DNA of 64,000 nucleotides, from the NCBI GenBank assembly GCA_964461835.1, contig CAYWVO010000006.1:1-64000 (forward strand), in the 5' to 3' direction. This document shows, piece by piece, positions 1-8,155 of the stretch. The notes beneath the pieces are model-generated. The model ran no database searches, was not told the origin of the DNA, and was given only the letters and a program-made list of their open reading frames with translations. Origin of the DNA: CAYWVO01 sp964461835 (lineage in GTDB: Bacteria > Zixibacteria > MSB-5A5 > WJJR01 > JAJRUJ01). Each line of letters begins with the position of its first letter. Position 1 is the stretch's first letter. A program made the translations under genes and the position numbers.

Positions 1-859
1 CAGAAAGGAGTACTGGAACCCAAAAATATCTTGATCATCACAACAGTCGCTACATTAAAAGTGGCTTGTGGGACAGCCTCCGGACATACGCCAAGCACAC
101 GTAGGGCATCATGCACCACCCTTGTCATTGTGCCCTCCCCCGCCATGGGTGGCAACCTCAAGCCGTCTCCGCAGCGCGGAGACCGGCTTGGGGTTGGACA
201 CGGCTTCATAAAGTAAATTAATGACTCACTTGCCGTCCTGCGTGTGCGCATGCGGCACCTTGGGTAGGCTACATCTTTTCCGCGACGGTGATGTCGAAAC
301 CAGGTCGCCTGCAGCGACTCAGGGGCTGAGAGCTATGCTTTGTTCGACACATTTTCTCCCCCGGCAAGCCGGGGGCAACGGGATTCCCGCTTTCGCGGGA
401 ATGACACGGCGGGATGGTTTCTGCTAAGATTGGTCGATCGGGCAGGTTAAAGACCTGCCGCGCACAAAATGGAATATGCCACCCGCACCACCCCCAAAAT
501 GGATTCCGGGTCAAGCCCGGAATGACGGCCGTATACGGCCGTTTCCTTACGCAAAGAGGAAAATTCTGCCAATTCCATAAAACGGGCAGACGGGACGTCT
601 GCCGCGCACACGTTACCGACCCACCCGACGTGCTGAGTCCTCTTGGACTCAGGACTCTGGGTGCGTTGCACAGCAGGGGGACTCGCCCTGAAATCGTGAC
701 ACATGTCAAGATTACCCGGTTCAAGCCTATTCTTGCACAACACGTTGCTGGTTACGTCAGTTTTGTCTGGAATATCTGCGCTTCTCATCGGTATTTCTGC
801 CAAAGCAACTTAATACGGCTAATTTCCGATTTTCGGATTGCGGGGAGGAGGATATCGGA
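1..859. other. Repeat-rich intergenic region upstream of the beta-barrel-like gene
   Basis: No convincing gene. Short open frames here lack ribosome binding sites and lie across palindromes. Contents seen: the first copy of a 259-bp direct repeat (147-405); a 'gggcaggt..acctgccgcgcaca' palindrome at 439-469; a 'ccaaaatggattccgg..ccggaatgac' palindrome at 491-526; a second palindrome of the gggcag/ctgccgcgcaca type at 583-610; and a 'gacccaccc' element near 616. The same families recur in most long gaps of this window, so these are dispersed intergenic repeats. A promoter for the gene at 860 is expected within the last 150 bases, but I see no clear -35/-10 pair. Confidence 0.7.
147..405. repeat. 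259-bp direct repeat, copy 1
   Basis: This stretch matches 2714-2972 in the same orientation over 259 bases, with four mismatches by my count. It opens with 'gggtggcaacctc', holds several small palindromes (for example cccccggcaagccggggg and attcccgctttcgcgggaat), and ends at 'gggaatgac'. Weaker similarity continues to the shared 'ttctgcta' beyond a small indel. The two copies flank the 601-residue gene. Each contains a short open frame with similar translations, but with no ribosome binding site; I treat these as chance frames inside the repeat. Confidence 0.9.
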
Positions 860-2665
860 ATGCGATTCTTAATCAGCCTGGCGTTGCTTCTGCTGCTGCC
901 GGGTATGGGGCAGGCCCAGTATTGGGGTAACCGAACCACCGAACAAAGTTTTGAAACATCCTCAGTCCATTTCAACAGCCATTTTCTCAACACGCACGGA
1001 TTGTTCCGTTTCAAGGATGTTGCGCCGGGACTATTCGATGACCCCTTTCTCGAGATTCACCTCAATCCGGCCAACCGCCCGCAGGTCGATGCCGGTGATG
1101 CGTTGTTCTATTTCGATTTTCGCGGTGATCGCACGGAGGCTGAACTCATTTCCTATTACCACTCGCGTCCCTACTACGACATTGGCTGGTATCCTCATCC
1201 CGTGTGGTACAGCCAGGCACGTACCGAACCGGAGCCGATCTTCTCTTTCGGGCTGCTCACCTACCCGTTCCGTGAGCGTCTTCGGAAAATGTATGTCGGC
1301 GCCACCTATCAGGTTATCTATAAAGAGGAACCCTATTACACCATGCCGGTCTGGATTTACTCACCGTACGACCGCTACGATCCGTTCGGGGATGAGATCG
1401 ACAAAGGTGAATTTGGGGAAATTCCTGTGCAGGATCGGTACTACGGGCGTGATGAATTATCCACCGAAGCGCACCTGCTGAACTTCTATCTCGGATTTCC
1501 GGTCACCCGCGACTTAGACGTCGGCGCAAGTTTGAGCTCGGTGACGCATGACCGCGACGGCGCGTATATTAATTCCCGTACCGACGAATACGGTCAGACC
1601 GACCGAGGCGACTATCGGTACTATAATGAGCGCATCAAAAACCAGGAGTACGACCACATTGATGTGAGCGCCGGAGTGCGTTACGAGGTCGAGCGCGAAA
1701 CATACGTCGGGGCCAAACTCGGCTATCTTTCGGGGGACGCTGATCAGGACTTTCACACCGTCGATTCATCGCTCTACGCCCGTGGAGATTCTCTGATCGA
1801 CCAGAATTGGTATCACAACCGGTCACGTGGCCGTACCGACCAGGAATGGACCCGTGACGGTGACGCCTGGTATGCCCGGTTGAGCTTCGAGCGCGATCTG
1901 CGGCGGGGCAAACACCTCGCCGGCTATTACCGGTACAAAAGCGCTGATCTCGACCTCAGTAACGCGACGGCAATATTCGATACAGCATACGGCGCATCAG
2001 AGCATTACAGTAGTTATAATGATCGTGCCTATCGCTACCACCATACTTCATACGTTCGGGACACCCGTACTGGTACCGGCAGCCGCAGCGATGACAACCA
2101 CGAGGCAATGGTGACCCTGCGCTGGAAACTAAACCGCACCTCACGGGTTTCGATCGGCGCCTTGTTCTCCTCGACCTCAAGTAAGATCGATACAGAGGAA
2201 CCGGCCTTCGCGGTCCGGTTTTCCGAGTATTTCAACTGGTACAACGACACCCTGAATTATCACCGTCTCCATCACCTGGTGGAAGACAAGCGCGTTGAGT
2301 GGCATCACGAAACTGATTACCGCACCATTCAAATTCCCGTGTTGGTTCACCTCGATCTCGATCGCCATTTTACCCTGACCCTCGGGGTAAACCAGATTCT
2401 CGAACGCTGGGAAGTGACAAATGAAACGATCGAATTTTTCACTTACCGGGAAGACACCCGGGATGACGGTACCGAGTATGAGGAAAATTTCGCTGAGCGG
2501 TATGTCCAACCGACCCGGAAATACACCGAGGATTACACCGCCGTGCTGGCTGATTTGCAGGTTCTGCTTTCGGAACAATTCAAAATCAGCCTGAAGCTGG
2601 ATCCCGAAACGGAAGGGGAATTCAAAATCAACCAATGGTGGCTGAGTTTCCGGCTCGGCTTATAA
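860..2665 (+). CDS. Secreted beta-sheet-rich protein, probable outer-membrane barrel
   Basis: Unrecognised 601-residue protein. Residues 1-20 form a signal peptide (MRF, Leu-rich core, then GMGQAQ), so it is exported. The mature part is very rich in Tyr, Asp, Arg and aromatic residues. It shows many alternating polar/hydrophobic stretches ending in aromatics, and the last residues (WWLSFRLGL) look like the C-terminal strand of an outer-membrane beta-barrel. No cysteines or enzyme motifs stand out. 'ggaggagg' just upstream of the ATG is a good ribosome binding site. The gene stands alone between two near-identical 259-bp direct repeats, which could mark mobilisation or a duplication event. Barrel topology is inference; the export signal is clear. 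Confidence 0.75.
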   Translation: MRFLISLALLLLLPGMGQAQYWGNRTTEQSFETSSVHFNSHFLNTHGLFRFKDVAPGLFDDPFLEIHLNPANRPQVDAGDALFYFDFRGDRTEAELISYYHSRPYYDIGWYPHPVWYSQARTEPEPIFSFGLLTYPFRERLRKMYVGATYQVIYKEEPYYTMPVWIYSPYDRYDPFGDEIDKGEFGEIPVQDRYYGRDELSTEAHLLNFYLGFPVTRDLDVGASLSSVTHDRDGAYINSRTDEYGQTDRGDYRYYNERIKNQEYDHIDVSAGVRYEVERETYVGAKLGYLSGDADQDFHTVDSSLYARGDSLIDQNWYHNRSRGRTDQEWTRDGDAWYARLSFERDLRRGKHLAGYYRYKSADLDLSNATAIFDTAYGASEHYSSYNDRAYRYHHTSYVRDTRTGTGSRSDDNHEAMVTLRWKLNRTSRVSIGALFSSTSSKIDTEEPAFAVRFSEYFNWYNDTLNYHRLHHLVEDKRVEWHHETDYRTIQIPVLVHLDLDRHFTLTLGVNQILERWEVTNETIEFFTYREDTRDDGTEYEENFAERYVQPTRKYTEDYTAVLADLQVLLSEQFKISLKLDPETEGEFKINQWWLSFRLGL

Positions 2666-3302
2666 TGGGCCAACCTGCTTCAGCCAAGGTGAGCTGCAAT
2701 GAGTTTCAATGGGGGGTGGCAACCTCAAGCCGTCTCCGCAGCGCGGAGAGCGGCTTGGGGTTGGACGCGGCTTCATAAAGTAAATTAATGACTGACTTGC
2801 CGTCCAGCGTGTGCGCATGCGGCACCTTGGGTAGGCTACATCTTTTCCGCGACGGTGATGTCGAAACCAGGTCGCCTGCAGCGACTCAGGGGCTGAGAGC
2901 TATGCTTTGTTCGACACATTTTCTCCCCCGGCAAGCCGGGGGCAACGGGATTCCCGCTTTCGCGGGAATGACGGGATTGAGTTTTCTGCTAAAGCCAATG
3001 ACCATCAGGTACCGACCCACCTATCGCTTTGCGCACGATACGCCCGCTCCACTTTAGGTGAGCTACGCCTCTTCTTTACGACCTACCCTACTACCACTCA
3101 ACACGTTACTCCCTCTTACCTGAAGGACAAATACTCCACCCATGACAATTGCCTGCAAACAACGAGCGGACATTTCATACTCAGTGAAACCACAACTTCA
3201 ATCTTTCGTACTAATCGGATGTATGGAGAAGAACGGGTTTTGGAGATGTCACTAATCGTCACGGAATAACTAGCTCATGTTTATACCATTTGGAGCCACC
3301 CC
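2666..3302. other. Intergenic region with second copy of the direct repeat
   Basis: No gene supported. The first half is the second copy of the 259-bp direct repeat. After it, 3009-3065 carries a 'gacccacc..aggtgagcta' palindromic element of a type also seen near 616, 45540 and 60170. The stretch 3066-3290 is plain sequence that must contain the promoter of the MacA-like operon, but I see no clear consensus hexamers. Confidence 0.6.
2714..2972. repeat. 259-bp direct repeat, copy 2
   Basis: Second copy of the repeat at 147-405, same orientation, four mismatches by my count. It begins 49 bases after the stop codon of the gene at 860-2665. Together the two copies bracket that gene with about 2.3 kb between them. 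Confidence 0.9.
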
Positions 3303-4391
3303 ATGATTAAAAGAATCTTGCTCGGGTTAGTCGGCCTGGCAGTCGTGGTCGTTTTGGTCGTTGTGGTCTTTAATGACGAGGGATCCTCGGACGCACAATA
3401 CACGCTGGTCAACGTCGAACGCGGGACGATTGTCGACAAGGCCATGGCCATCGGCCGGATCGAACCGGAGAACGAAATCGCCATCAAATCCAAAATCTCC
3501 GGCATCGTAAAAAAGATCTACATCGACATCGGCGAAACGGTCAACGCGGGCGATCCGTTGTTGGATATCCGACCTGATCCCACCCCGCTGGAATACGCCG
3601 AAGCCAAGCGTAATGTTGAAATAGCCGAAGTTGCTTTCCAGACTGCCGAGCGCGATCTGGAACAGGCCAAGGGTCTCCGGGAGAAAAAACATATTTCCCA
3701 AAAAGAGCTGGAGGATACCCAGGACGCCTACGAACAGGCCAACCTCCGGCTCAAGCTCTCGCGCGAGAAGCTGGCCTTAATCGAATCCGGCAAGACCACC
3801 GTCGCCGACCGGAAAGTGGAATCGGTGATCAAAGCACCAGTGGATGGAATGATCCTCTCCCGGGAAGTCGATGAGGGTGATCCGGTCGTGCCGTTGACCT
3901 CATTCCAGTCCGGGACCGAGTTGTTTTACATGGCGCCGATGACCCACCTGGTTTTCCGCGGAACCGTTGACGAAATCGATGTCGGCAAACTCAGCGAAGG
4001 GATGGAGGCGGTAATTAAGATCGGCGCGCTGCCCAATGCCGAGGTGAAGGGGCTGCTCCGGAAAATTTCTCCCAAAGCACGGAAAGAAGATAACACGATT
4101 CTCTTTGACGTGGAAATTACCCTGACCGAATTCGGTGAAGAGCTCCTGCGAGCCGGCTATTCCGCGACCGCGGAGGTCGTGATCGCCCGCAAAGACTCTG
4201 TCCTCATGCTGCCGGAACGACTGGTTGATTTCCGCTCGGACTCGGCCTTTGTGGAAATTCTCAGTGAACTCGGCGAACCGCAGGATTCCCTGATCGAAAC
4301 CGGTCTCTCCGACGGTCTCAACGTGGAAATTATCGCGGGGCTGGACGATAGTTCCCAAGTCGTTCAGCGACCGCCGCGCGAAATCGAATAG
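3303..4391 (+). CDS. MacA/HlyD-type periplasmic adaptor of an ABC efflux system
   Basis: Membrane-fusion adaptor of 362 residues. An N-terminal membrane anchor (about residues 4-22, a run of Val/Leu) is followed by a short linker. Next come the first half of a biotinyl-lipoyl-like domain ('GIVKKIYIDIGETVNAGDPLLDI', about 62-84), a coiled-coil hairpin (about 95-160), the second lipoyl half ('IKAPVDGMILSREVDEGDPV') and beta-barrel domains. In MacAB-type transporters this subunit links the inner-membrane permease to an outer-membrane exit duct. It is the first gene of a tight same-strand run with two permeases and an ATPase (2 bp to the next gene), so it belongs to that machine. No outer-membrane TolC partner lies in the window. 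The substrate cannot be read from the sequence. Confidence 0.9.
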   Translation: MIKRILLGLVGLAVVVVLVVVVFNDEGSSDAQYTLVNVERGTIVDKAMAIGRIEPENEIAIKSKISGIVKKIYIDIGETVNAGDPLLDIRPDPTPLEYAEAKRNVEIAEVAFQTAERDLEQAKGLREKKHISQKELEDTQDAYEQANLRLKLSREKLALIESGKTTVADRKVESVIKAPVDGMILSREVDEGDPVVPLTSFQSGTELFYMAPMTHLVFRGTVDEIDVGKLSEGMEAVIKIGALPNAEVKGLLRKISPKARKEDNTILFDVEITLTEFGEELLRAGYSATAEVVIARKDSVLMLPERLVDFRSDSAFVEILSELGEPQDSLIETGLSDGLNVEIIAGLDDSSQVVQRPPREIE

Positions 4392-4393
4392 TC

Positions 4394-5620
4394 ATGGGAT
4401 TTAGTTTCATCAGCCAGATGCTGCGCGATATGCGCATGCAAAAACTCCGGACGCTGTTGACCCTCTTTGGGATCATTTGGGGCACCTCGGCAGTAATCCT
4501 GTTGCTCGCTTTTGGTGAGGGTATCCACCTGAGCCAGCAAAAGGCGGTGCATGGTCTCGGTGAGTACATTGTGATTATGTGGGGCGGTCGGACCTCAGAA
4601 CCGTATCAGGGTCTGCCGCGCAATCGGACGATTCGCCTTAAGGAAGAAGACGCGATCCTGCTAAAAACCGTTCCCTACCTGGATAAGGTTTCCCCGGAAT
4701 ATAGTGCCTGGAATGTCCGCGCCCGCGTCGGGAAACGAGATAAGTTGGTGCGGGTCACCGGTTGCTGGCCTGAGTTTTCCTACATCCGCAATGTCATCCC
4801 CCAGCAGGAATCGCGGTTCATTAATGAAACAGACATGCAAGGCCGGCGGCGAGTGATCCTCCTCGGCACCGACATTGCGGAGGAATTGTTCCCGAACAGT
4901 AACCCGGTTGGGCAGTATATCAACATGAACGGGACGCCGTTTCATATTATCGGGGTAATGAAACGCAAAAAACAGGATTCCTCCTACAACGGCCGTGATA
5001 CCCACCGAACCTTTATTCCCGCCTCCACCTTTAAGACCATGTTCGGGCGGGAGTATGCCAACAATATCGTCATGAAAGCCACTGCTCCGGAAAAGACCGC
5101 GGCGATGAAACGCGGTGCCTATGAGGTTCTCGGCGCAAAGCATAAATTCCACCCTGACGACGAAGAGGCGTTAGCGATGTGGGATACCTCGGAGATGGAG
5201 GTCTTCTTCAACACCTTCTTCGGGGCGTTTCGCATCTTTCTCGGAATTATCGGCGCGTTCACGTTAGTCGTTGGTGGTATTGGCATTTCCAATATCATGC
5301 ACGTGGTAGTCGAGGAACGGACCAAGGAAATCGGGATCAAGATGGCGCTCGGGGCCAAACGGCGTTTCGTCCTTTCCCAGTTTATCCTGGAGACGCTCAT
5401 GCTGACCACACTCGGCGGGTTCATCGGATTTGCCTTCTCCTATGTCGTGATCTCGATTTTCCCGATGATGAACCTGGAGGACTATGTCGGCACGCCACAG
5501 TTTTCGGCCTCCGTGGCTATCGCCGCTGCGTCGGTCCTGGGCTTAATCGGCCTGGTGGCGGGATATTTTCCGGCACGCCGGGCGGCGGAACTTAATCCCG
5601 TGGAGGCGTTACGGTTGTAA
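4394..5620 (+). CDS. MacB/LolC-type ABC transporter permease, first paralogue
   Basis: Permease of 408 residues with the MacB-family layout. One membrane helix lies near the N-terminus (about 18-40, 'LTLFGIIWGTSAVILLLAFGEG'), followed by a large periplasmic MacB_PCD domain (about 45-270). Three C-terminal helices form the FtsX-like domain (about 275-405), including the typical 'EERTKEIGIKMALGAKRR' coupling segment and the closing 'PARRAAELNPVEALR' motif. It starts two bases after the adaptor gene and is followed 10 bases later by a second, similar permease. The two would form a heterodimer served by the separate ATPase. Start ATG is set by the adjoining stop. Confidence 0.92.
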   Translation: MGFSFISQMLRDMRMQKLRTLLTLFGIIWGTSAVILLLAFGEGIHLSQQKAVHGLGEYIVIMWGGRTSEPYQGLPRNRTIRLKEEDAILLKTVPYLDKVSPEYSAWNVRARVGKRDKLVRVTGCWPEFSYIRNVIPQQESRFINETDMQGRRRVILLGTDIAEELFPNSNPVGQYINMNGTPFHIIGVMKRKKQDSSYNGRDTHRTFIPASTFKTMFGREYANNIVMKATAPEKTAAMKRGAYEVLGAKHKFHPDDEEALAMWDTSEMEVFFNTFFGAFRIFLGIIGAFTLVVGGIGISNIMHVVVEERTKEIGIKMALGAKRRFVLSQFILETLMLTTLGGFIGFAFSYVVISIFPMMNLEDYVGTPQFSASVAIAAASVLGLIGLVAGYFPARRAAELNPVEALRL

Positions 5621-5630
5621 TGGAATAACT

Positions 5631-6884
5631 ATGCGTATCTGGCAACTGTTTAAATTTTTCCTCCGCGACCTGCGCCAACAGAAGAAACGTGCCGGACTGA
5701 CTATCCTCGCGCTGGTCTGGGGCACGTTTTCAATCTTGATGTTGCTGGCGTTCGGTGAGGGCATGACCAACCAGTTGAACAAAGCTCGCGCCGGTCTGGG
5801 AGATAATGTCATCATTATCTGGGGTGGGCAGACGTCGGTTACCTACCAGGGACTGCCCCGGGGCCGACGGATCTGGACCCGGCCGGATGATGATCAACTG
5901 TTACAGGAACTCATTCCGGAGATTCGCTTTGCCGGAGGTGAATACCACCGTTGGGGTGTGCCGATCATCCATGGAACAACTATCCTCTCCGAACACGTCA
6001 CCGGCGTTCCGCCGTCCTGGGAAATCATCCGCGCACATTATCCATCGGCCGGGGGACGGTTTATCAACGAACTAGACATGGAAAAGAAACGCCGCGTGGT
6101 GTACCTGGGATACGAACTCAAGCAGAAAATTTTCGGCTCGCGCGATCCGGTGGGCGAGCAAATCGAACTCAACGATACGCCGTTTACCGTGATCGGCTAC
6201 GGCCAGGATAAAATGCAGATGGCGATGTATAGCGGCCCGGATGCCAACAAAGCATCAATTCCGGCCACGACCTTTAAGGCGCTCTTCGGCGACCCGTATT
6301 TCGACAATATGGTCGTGCAAGCGCGCAGCACCGAACTGACCCCGTTTGTCAAACAGCGAATTTACGAAGTGCTAGGCGCCAAATACAAATTCGACCCGGA
6401 AGATGAGGACGCCCTGGGGATTTGGGATACTGTGGAAAGTATGAAAGAATTTAACAAGGTCATGTTCGGCATCCAAATTTTCCTCGGCGTGGTCGGCGGC
6501 ATGACCTTGCTGATTGCCGGAGTTGGCGTGGCCAATATCATGTACGTGATTGTCAAAGAGCGAACCCGGGAAATCGGCATCAAGATGGCCACCGGGGCGA
6601 AGCGACGGCATATCCTCTGGCAGTTCATGATGGAAGCGTTGATCGTCTGTTTCTTCGGCGGGGCCATCGGGATCCTCGTCTCCGCCGGTATTTGTGAGGC
6701 GTTACAGATGGTGCCGATGGATGTCGGCGGTGAGGGCCTGCAGTGGCTGGGACGGCCGACCATCTCGACCAATATCGGGCTGGTCGTGGTCACGATTCTG
6801 GGCATGATCGGCCTAACGTCCGGATTGTTTCCCGCACGGCGAGCGGCAGCAATCAACCCGGCGGAGTCATTACGGTACGAATAA
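5631..6884 (+). CDS. MacB/LolC-type ABC transporter permease, second paralogue
   Basis: Permease of 417 residues, clearly paralogous to the gene just upstream. It shares the N-terminal helix with 'LVWGTFSILMLLAFGEG', the periplasmic domain with 'GGRFINELDMEKKRRVVYLG', the FtsX-type helices with 'KERTREIGIKMATGAKRR', and the closing 'PARRAAAINPAESLR'. A tandem duplication with divergence is the simplest origin. In bacteria with split MacB systems, two such half-permeases assemble with one soluble ATPase. The gene lies 10 bp after the first permease and 26 bp before the ATPase, so all four genes are probably one transcript. Confidence 0.92.
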   Translation: MRIWQLFKFFLRDLRQQKKRAGLTILALVWGTFSILMLLAFGEGMTNQLNKARAGLGDNVIIIWGGQTSVTYQGLPRGRRIWTRPDDDQLLQELIPEIRFAGGEYHRWGVPIIHGTTILSEHVTGVPPSWEIIRAHYPSAGGRFINELDMEKKRRVVYLGYELKQKIFGSRDPVGEQIELNDTPFTVIGYGQDKMQMAMYSGPDANKASIPATTFKALFGDPYFDNMVVQARSTELTPFVKQRIYEVLGAKYKFDPEDEDALGIWDTVESMKEFNKVMFGIQIFLGVVGGMTLLIAGVGVANIMYVIVKERTREIGIKMATGAKRRHILWQFMMEALIVCFFGGAIGILVSAGICEALQMVPMDVGGEGLQWLGRPTISTNIGLVVVTILGMIGLTSGLFPARRAAAINPAESLRYE

Positions 6885-6910
6885 CGCGAAGACTGAAACG
6901 GTGGTAAATC

Positions 6911-7618
6911 ATGCCGAACGGTAATGGAACAATCATCAACATGCAGCAAATCCGTAAAGTGTACAAGACCGGCAAGGTCAAGGTTGAAGCGCTCAAAGGG
7001 ATCGATTTAAACATACAAAACGGGACCTTTGCGGCAATTATCGGCCCCTCCGGTTCCGGCAAATCAACGCTGATGAACCTGCTGGGCTGTCTGGATACGC
7101 CGACCGACGGTTACTATGAATTCCAGGGACAGCGGGTCGAAAAATTGCACCACAACCGCCTGGCCGAAATCCGCAATGAGGAAGTCGGGTTTGTCTTTCA
7201 GAATTTCAATCTGTTGCCGTACGCCACCGCCATGGAAAATGTTGAAATGCCCCTGGTCTTCAAAGGGGTGAGCACCATGAAACGCCGCGACCGCGCCGCC
7301 GAACTGCTCGAACGCGTCGGCCTCGGCGAGCGCATGAAACACGCCGCAATCGAACTCTCCGGCGGTGAAATGCAGCGGGTGGCGATCGCCCGCGCCTTGG
7401 CCAATGATCCAGCGTTGATTCTGGCCGACGAACCCACCGGGAACCTCGATTCCAAGTCCGGTATGGCGATCATTGAATTATTCGAAGAGCTCTGGAAAAA
7501 AGGCCATACGATTATGATTATCAGCCATGACCCTAACATCCCCAAACGCACCGAGCGGGTGATTCATATCAAGGACGGTTTCCTCACCGAACAGAACAAC
7601 GGCAACGGCCGGCATTAA
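6911..7618 (+). CDS. MacB/LolD-type ABC transporter ATP-binding protein
   Basis: ATPase of 235 residues with complete ABC motifs: Walker A 'GPSGSGKST' (about 45-53), Q-loop 'VFQNFNLLPYATAMENVEMPL', signature 'LSGGEMQRVAIARAL' (about 141-155), Walker B 'LILADEPTGNLD', and the H-loop 'IISHD'. The D-loop and the 'EPTGNLDS' wording are those of the LolD/MacB branch, which powers mechanotransmission across the envelope rather than classical transport. It closes the four-gene operon. The opening 'MPNGNGTIINMQQIRKVYKTG' offers a second in-frame ATG, but the upstream one is used here. Confidence 0.95.
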   Translation: MPNGNGTIINMQQIRKVYKTGKVKVEALKGIDLNIQNGTFAAIIGPSGSGKSTLMNLLGCLDTPTDGYYEFQGQRVEKLHHNRLAEIRNEEVGFVFQNFNLLPYATAMENVEMPLVFKGVSTMKRRDRAAELLERVGLGERMKHAAIELSGGEMQRVAIARALANDPALILADEPTGNLDSKSGMAIIELFEELWKKGHTIMIISHDPNIPKRTERVIHIKDGFLTEQNNGNGRH

Positions 7619-7763
7619 ACAATCTTTACTTCGGTAGTTTATTCCAACACGCGTATGTCTTTCCGGCGCAGGCCGGAATCCATTTTTATGCCGACCAGCC
7701 CCCTGAGCTGATTGGTTTGTGGCTGGTGTACGTCCCGAGACTGTCCCACAAGCCGCTTGCGAG

Positions 7764-7811
7764 GTAGGTCGGGTTCCGCCGCCCCGCGTTGCGGGGCAAG
7801 AAACCCGACAT
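7764..7811. repeat. Half-copy of the GTAGGTCGG..AAACCCGACA hairpin element
   Basis: Begins 'gtaggtcgggttcc' and ends 'aaacccgacatg', with a gccccgcgttgcggggc hairpin between. It matches the left half of the long imperfect inverted repeats at 29308-29423 and 62524-62645. Confidence 0.7.
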
Positions 7812-8058
7812 GCCGGCTTCTGTTGCAATCTCCAGAGTAACCACACCGATCAGCACAATATCCATAACAATTGCTACAAGAAAAATTACAATCGACCTTC
7901 TCAACAATCCCACAATTACGGGAATATGTGTTTTCCTGACAGGGTATAAGCAATACGGGGTGTGGTATGAAGGGCAGGGTGGCTTGTAGCAAGATCTGCT
8001 ACGAGCTACATGCGCGGCAGTCCGTGAAGGGACTTACAGGCGGTTGATTGTCGCGTCA

Positions 8059-8082
8059 ACGGGCGGAGATTTCTCCGCCCGT
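8059..8082. terminator. Long near-perfect palindrome, possible terminator of the ABC operon
   Basis: Eleven-base arms (ACGGGCGGAGA and its exact complement) around a two-base centre. It lies downstream of two converging transcripts. The following bases (atatttatc) are only weakly T-rich, so termination from the plus strand is possible but not certain. Confidence 0.45.
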
Positions 8083-8097
8083 ATATTTATCTCAAAT

Positions 8098-8127
8098 AAA
8101 AACCGGGAACATCACGCTCCCGGCTTT
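8098..8127 (-). terminator. Rho-independent terminator of the propeller/dockerin gene
   Basis: Read on the minus strand: stem CCGGGA/TCCCGG around a nine-base loop, extended by flanking pairs, followed by a run of T (ggTTTTTatt). It lies just past the stop codon of the gene ending at 8156. Confidence 0.8.
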
Positions 8128-8155
8128 CTACTGCGTATTGAGTGGACAATTCGGG

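Larger units (their letters stand above)
7619..8155. other. Intergenic region with repeats and terminators
   Basis: No gene supported between the ABC ATPase and the convergent propeller protein. Seen here: a ccggcgcaggccgg palindrome near 7671; a half-copy of the GTAGGTCGGGTTCC/AAACCCGACA element at 7764-7811; a 24-base near-perfect palindrome at 8059-8082 (ACGGGCGGAGA and its complement); and a rho-independent terminator at 8098-8127. Open frames across 7639-7990 on both strands lack ribosome binding sites. Confidence 0.6.

Noticed and set aside
439..610. CRISPR array
   Set aside because: The repeats are palindromes of different families with irregular spacing, scattered through the window, with no cas genes.
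2788..3057. 89-residue frame in the second direct repeat, similar to a 68-residue frame at 221-427
   Set aside because: The likeness is due only to the repeat DNA. The frames lack ribosome binding sites and diverge where the repeat ends.
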